From the NCBI GenBank assembly GCA_002721895.1, contig PBLV01000003.1, positions 78,036 to 96,560 of the forward strand: DNA of 18,525 bases, given 5' to 3'. The stretch is from Verrucomicrobiales bacterium (lineage in GTDB: Bacteria; Verrucomicrobiota; Verrucomicrobiae; Limisphaerales; UBA1100). The first letter of the stretch is position 1, and the number at the start of each line of letters is the position of its first letter. A program made the position numbers and the translations under genes. The notes below the pieces were generated by a model. That model was not told where the DNA came from, ran no database searches, and saw only the letters and a list, made by a program, of their open reading frames with translations. This document shows positions 15,302 to 18,525 of the stretch, piece by piece.

Positions 15302-15505
15302 TCGGCGAATTTTCGTGAGCAAAACCTGTGCCTTCCCCGCCCTCGGCCAGAGCTTGCTCAGGAACGATCCAGAGACGCATGTAGAGGCAGGACTCCTGCC
15401 GTAAAAGAGGGTAAATGCATTTCCCCAATGGATTTTTAGTCAGAGGGGTATTTTCCACTCGCCAACCCGCCTGAATATTTTAACATTTCCGCTATGAACC
15501 CTTTC
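15302..15505. other. Intergenic stretch with one short hairpin
   Basis: No supportable coding frame is seen on either strand between the palindrome cluster and the hairpin-rich region before cas9. GGCAGG-ACT-CCTGCC (15386-15400) is a perfect short hairpin without a following T-run. AT-rich segments near 15440-15485 (TATTTT, GAATATTTTAAC) could host a promoter for the RNA proposed next, but no clean -35/-10 pair can be defended. Confidence 0.4.
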
Positions 15506-15507
15506 TT

Positions 15508-15676
15508 ACTCGTGCTGGTGACGAGTCATGAGAAGCTTTGGACGGCTAAAGCGTTGCCAATGCAGAGTCAGCAACAACCCCAAGAAACCCCATATCTCCT
15601 TAAGAGGCAGAGAATCACCAATAAGAAATATTTGTTGAATCGATGAACAAAAAAACCGACCCGAAGGCCGGTTTTT
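15508..15676 (+). ncRNA. Candidate tracrRNA or other structured RNA upstream of cas9
   Basis: Three hairpins follow each other on the + strand: ACTCGT-7 nt-ACGAGT (15508-15526), GCTTTGG-ACGG-CTAAAGC (15535-15552, 7 bp with one G-U) and GTTGC-13 nt-GCAAC (15553-15575). After ~75 nt of weakly structured sequence the segment ends at a terminator-like hairpin (15651-15676). tracrRNAs of type II systems are often encoded beside cas9 and consist of an anti-repeat, a nexus hairpin and a terminator hairpin, which is the layout here. No CRISPR repeat is in the window, so the diagnostic anti-repeat match cannot be tested. The structures could equally be leader sequences of the cas9 transcript. Confidence 0.35.
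15651..15676. terminator. Intrinsic terminator-like hairpin, bidirectional
   Basis: AAAAACCG (15651-15658) and CGGTTTTT (15669-15676) pair around a GC-rich loop that can add two more pairs (CC/GG). On the + strand the T-run ends the structure, and on the - strand the A-run supplies the same, so it can act in both directions. It would end transcription of the replication operon or of the proposed RNA about 100 bp before cas9. Confidence 0.65.
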
Positions 15677-15777
15677 AGAAACGCTTTCAATCATGGTGTG
15701 TCCACTTAGCGGACAGGGAGCCAGACTGCGTTATCTAACTTTGTCTTGATTCCGCGAGGACAATAGAGAGAGCCATC

Positions 15778-18525
15778 ATGAGTGACAATCCCAAAAACAA
15801 CCAAAATTCGAACTCCCTTCATCTTGCCTTCGACGTCGGTCACAGTTCCATCGGTTGGGCCGTGCTGAACACCGCAGACGAAGTAAATGTACTCGGGTGC
15901 GGCTCGGTTATCTTCCGTGCCGACGATTGCTTGGCCAGCGATCGGCGGGCCTTTCGCCGGCAGCGCCGCCACATACGCAGTACTCGCCAGCGCATTGAGC
16001 GGCTGAAAATGCTGCTCCTGCATCTTGGAGTGTTGTCGGAAGAAAAGCTTAATGCCTCCGGCTGCGCTTGGCCTTGGAAACTATCGGCCCAGGTGCTTCA
16101 GGGTGGCGCGGCGCTTTCATGGGGGGAACTTTGGGATGTGCTTCGCTGGTACGCACACAATCGCGGCTATGATGGCAACCGCCGTTGGAGTCGCGTCGAT
16201 GATGAGGATAGTGAGGATACTGAGAAGGTAAAAAACGCGCACGCGCTCCTCGAGGAACATGGCACACAGTCAATGGCAGAGACTGTTTGCGCCATTAGTG
16301 GCATCGACCCACTCGGCATAAAAGTCTCCGCTGCTATCGCACCCAAGGATCGGTTCAAGAGCCAGAACGCCGCCTTCGATCGGGACGTTGTGTGCCGTGA
16401 GGTGCGCCACGTGCTCGAGGCTCATGTGGGGAAATTGTCCAAGCTGGATGCAGACGTCATTCGATGCCTTATTGGGAATGACCCGTTTGACGATGATGCA
16501 TGGCAGGTTATCCCCGTGCCCAACCTACAGATTCCCAAGCGCTATAACGGCAGCCTTCTCTTCGGCCAGCTCGTGCCACGTTTCGACAACCGGATTATCA
16601 GTACTTGCCCCATCTCCGACGGTAAAGTGCCCACACGCCGTGCTACTGAGTTCCTGCAATACCGCTGGGCCATGCAGTTAGCCAATGTGCGTGTGGCGAC
16701 AGAAGGTGAAGGTGAATTACGTTCGCTTACCGCAGAGGAACGCGCCTCCATACACAAGCAGATGGAGGCAACCGGCCACCTCACACGTGGTGAATTCAAG
16801 ACTGCCGTGCGCCATATCACTGCGTGCTCGCGCGACAACCTCGAGACCATGCTACTGCATCCCGATGCCGACAAGGCTCTGGTGCTCGATCCGGTGCGTA
16901 AGTTTACCCGCGCCGGCACTCTTGGGGCGTTGTTTGAAAGCCTGCCGGAGAACAACCGGCGCCTTGCTATCAACCGCTGGCGGCGAGGTAAACGGCTGAC
17001 GCTAGGCCAAATTCTTGCTGAGGCAGAGGAACACGACGCGGACACCACTGCCTTCGAGAATGCCCTTGCAGAGTTCATCGCCAACCCACCCAAGGCCCGC
17101 GGCAAAAAGAAGCCACCGCCACACACACGTGAGAGTGTGTTGAACGAATTCCATACTTGGGACCGTGGTGCCCCCGGAAGAGCACCTTACGCCCGTTCAG
17201 TGCTCGCCCAAGCCACCGCTGAGGTCATGGCGGGCCGCGATCCACGCGAGGAAGGTGGTTGTCTGTTTGTCACAGACGAAATGCGTCATGCCCAGCTCAA
17301 TCGCCCGCTTGCTGACCAGACCAACAACCATCTCGTACGGCATCGCCTACTCATCCTCGGTCGACTGTTGGAGGACATCCTTGTCGAGTACGCCGACAGC
17401 GACAAAAAACGCGTCGCCAAGGCCACCATCGAGGTGAATCGCGACATGCGTGAACTTTCCGGCAAAAGCGCCAAGGCAGTCGCGCAGGATTTGGGCCTGC
17501 GACTGGCCAACCACAAGCATGTGGCCAAAAATCTAGAGACCGAACTGGCGAACATCGGGCAACCCGTCACCGCCAGCCTCATCCGCAAGGCCCGCGTGGC
17601 AGAGGATCTCGACTGGACTTGCCCCTTCACCGGCAAACGTTTTGATGTACCTGACCTAGTGCATGGCCTTGTTGACCGCGAGCACATCATCCCCCGCTCA
17701 CTGCGCCCCACCGATGCGTTGGATGCATTAGTGATGACCTTTTCGGCCGTCAATAAAATGAAGGGCCAGCGCACCGCCTTGCAGTTTATCGAGGAGGAAG
17801 GCGGCAAACCTGTGCAAGGCGCACCCAACCTCACCTTGTTCACCCCACAGCAATACCGCAAGTTTGTTGAGAAACTAGAGAGCTTTAAGGGGCATGACGA
17901 CGACAAGAAGCGCAAACGCCGCCGAAAGGACTGGCTGATGCTCGCCAATTATGAGGAAAGGGAATTCACTCCCGGCGATCTCACTCAGACCAGCCAACTC
18001 GTACGTCTCGGCGCACAAGTCATCAAGGCACACTTTCAGGATGGCGACCACACTCCAAACGTCATTTCATTGCCCGGCTCAGTCACCGGTGCAGTCCGGA
18101 AGGGCTGGAACATGCTCGGTTGCTTGGCCCAAGCCAACCCTCAGGTACTCGACGAAAACGGCAACACCCGTAACAAGACCGAGATTCGCAGCGTCACACA
18201 TCTGCATCACGCGCTGGACGCTTGTGTACTTGGCCTCGCCAGCCATTTCATCCCCAACAACGGCCGCGTGTGGCAGCTCATCGTCAAGCGCCGCCTCACT
18301 GAGCCAGAGAAGGCCGAGCTGATGAAGCTGAAAGTATACGGGGTTGACTCTCAGAAACGCTTCCGCCTACGCGACCTTGCCGACCGCCTCAAGGCTCAGG
18401 TTGGCGAACGCCTCGCTGAACGTCGCGTCGTGCAACACCTGCCAGCCCGCATGACTGGTCTGCGCGTGAAGCAAAACACTTGGCGCGTGTTGGGTATCGA
18501 GGACGGAGTAGCAACTCTCCGCCAA
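15778..18525 (+). CDS. cas9: Cas9 RNA-guided DNA endonuclease (3' end outside window)
   Basis: From ATG 15778 (GAGAGAG about 6 bp upstream) the frame is open for 916 codons to the window edge. RuvC-I is LAFDVGHSSIGWAVLN with catalytic D19. An arginine-rich bridge helix lies at 55-77 (SDRRAFRRQRRHIRS). WYAHNRGYDGNRRW near 127-140 matches the RG-x-x-x-NR block at the start of the REC lobe of many Cas9 proteins, and the rest of the REC lobe spans to ~545. RuvC-II is TIEVNRDMREL with E552. HNH includes CPFTGKRF and REHIIPRSL with H636, then AVNKMKG. RuvC-III is HLHHALDACVLGL with H811 and D814. All catalytic residues are present, so both nuclease sites should work. About 100 residues after RuvC-III are seen, covering the start of the WED/PI region; the PAM-reading end is missing. 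The size suggests a compact type II-C-like protein of about 1000-1100 residues. Nothing like cas1 or cas2 precedes it. Confidence 0.95.
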   Translation, partial: MSDNPKNNQNSNSLHLAFDVGHSSIGWAVLNTADEVNVLGCGSVIFRADDCLASDRRAFRRQRRHIRSTRQRIERLKMLLLHLGVLSEEKLNASGCAWPWKLSAQVLQGGAALSWGELWDVLRWYAHNRGYDGNRRWSRVDDEDSEDTEKVKNAHALLEEHGTQSMAETVCAISGIDPLGIKVSAAIAPKDRFKSQNAAFDRDVVCREVRHVLEAHVGKLSKLDADVIRCLIGNDPFDDDAWQVIPVPNLQIPKRYNGSLLFGQLVPRFDNRIISTCPISDGKVPTRRATEFLQYRWAMQLANVRVATEGEGELRSLTAEERASIHKQMEATGHLTRGEFKTAVRHITACSRDNLETMLLHPDADKALVLDPVRKFTRAGTLGALFESLPENNRRLAINRWRRGKRLTLGQILAEAEEHDADTTAFENALAEFIANPPKARGKKKPPPHTRESVLNEFHTWDRGAPGRAPYARSVLAQATAEVMAGRDPREEGGCLFVTDEMRHAQLNRPLADQTNNHLVRHRLLILGRLLEDILVEYADSDKKRVAKATIEVNRDMRELSGKSAKAVAQDLGLRLANHKHVAKNLETELANIGQPVTASLIRKARVAEDLDWTCPFTGKRFDVPDLVHGLVDREHIIPRSLRPTDALDALVMTFSAVNKMKGQRTALQFIEEEGGKPVQGAPNLTLFTPQQYRKFVEKLESFKGHDDDKKRKRRRKDWLMLANYEEREFTPGDLTQTSQLVRLGAQVIKAHFQDGDHTPNVISLPGSVTGAVRKGWNMLGCLAQANPQVLDENGNTRNKTEIRSVTHLHHALDACVLGLASHFIPNNGRVWQLIVKRRLTEPEKAELMKLKVYGVDSQKRFRLRDLADRLKAQVGERLAERRVVQHLPARMTGLRVKQNTWRVLGIEDGVATLRQ

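Noticed and set aside
15386..15404. CAGGACTCCTGCCGT resembles part of the tRNA-Leu T arm (CAGG....ACTCCTGTCGT) and could be read as an attR remnant ahead of cas9.
   Set aside because: The match lacks four T-loop bases, stops at CGT and does not continue into the acceptor strand and CCA as an attachment repeat should. The segment is better explained as a short self-complementary hairpin.
15172..18525. CRISPR array close to cas9.
   Set aside because: No run of equally spaced direct repeats of 24-40 bp is present here. The palindromes at 15176-15276 are too short and irregularly spaced and have no spacers.
15778..18525. Alternative reading of the nuclease as IscB or another TnpB-like ancestor.
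   Set aside because: The length already exceeds 900 residues, with a large REC lobe between the bridge helix and RuvC-II. IscB proteins are about half that size and lack such a lobe.

Overview
The window looks like a chromosome segment of a Verrucomicrobiota-type bacterium (PVC group). Four things point there: a planctomycete-type cytochrome c protein with the DUF1587/1595/1592/1588/1585 order, a secreted PQQ-like propeller protein, a prepilin-like protein whose N-terminus ends [11 protein letters not shown], and remains of an iduronate-2-sulfatase-like gene. This assignment is inferred from family content only.

Positions 1-10.6 kb are host-like. On the + strand lie the 3' end of an unknown gene and a di-heme DUF1592-family protein. 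On the - strand follow a PQQ-like propeller protein, a His/Glu-rich prepilin-like protein, a small membrane protein with a CxxC motif, a decayed sulfatase pseudogene and a DUF1287 protein. An RsmB-type rRNA methyltransferase (+) then converges on a 609-residue lipoprotein (-) that fuses an MlaA/VacJ domain to an alpha/beta hydrolase.

At 10686-10772 sits tRNA-Leu(CAG), and from its 3' end onward the content changes to that of an integrative element. In order, all on the + strand, there is a tyrosine recombinase whose open frame begins inside the tRNA, an unknown 259-residue protein overlapping it by 4 bp, an excisionase-like HTH protein, an archaeo-eukaryotic-type primase-like protein, and a RepA-like RecA-fold ATPase that overlaps the primase by 4 bp. 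Right after the ATPase gene is a dense cluster of TTCCA/TGGAA palindromes that resembles an iteron origin or an operator.

The right end holds a Cas9 gene (15778 to the window edge, 916 codons, no stop reached). RuvC-I, an arginine-rich bridge helix, RuvC-II, HNH and RuvC-III are all intact. No cas1, cas2 or CRISPR array is visible. The 600-bp gap before cas9 carries several hairpins and an intrinsic-terminator-like structure, so it is a candidate tracrRNA locus. The most interesting reading is that a compact Cas9 is cargo of, or lies directly beside, a tRNA-Leu-integrated element with its own replication module. The right attachment site is not in view, so linkage to the element remains an inference.
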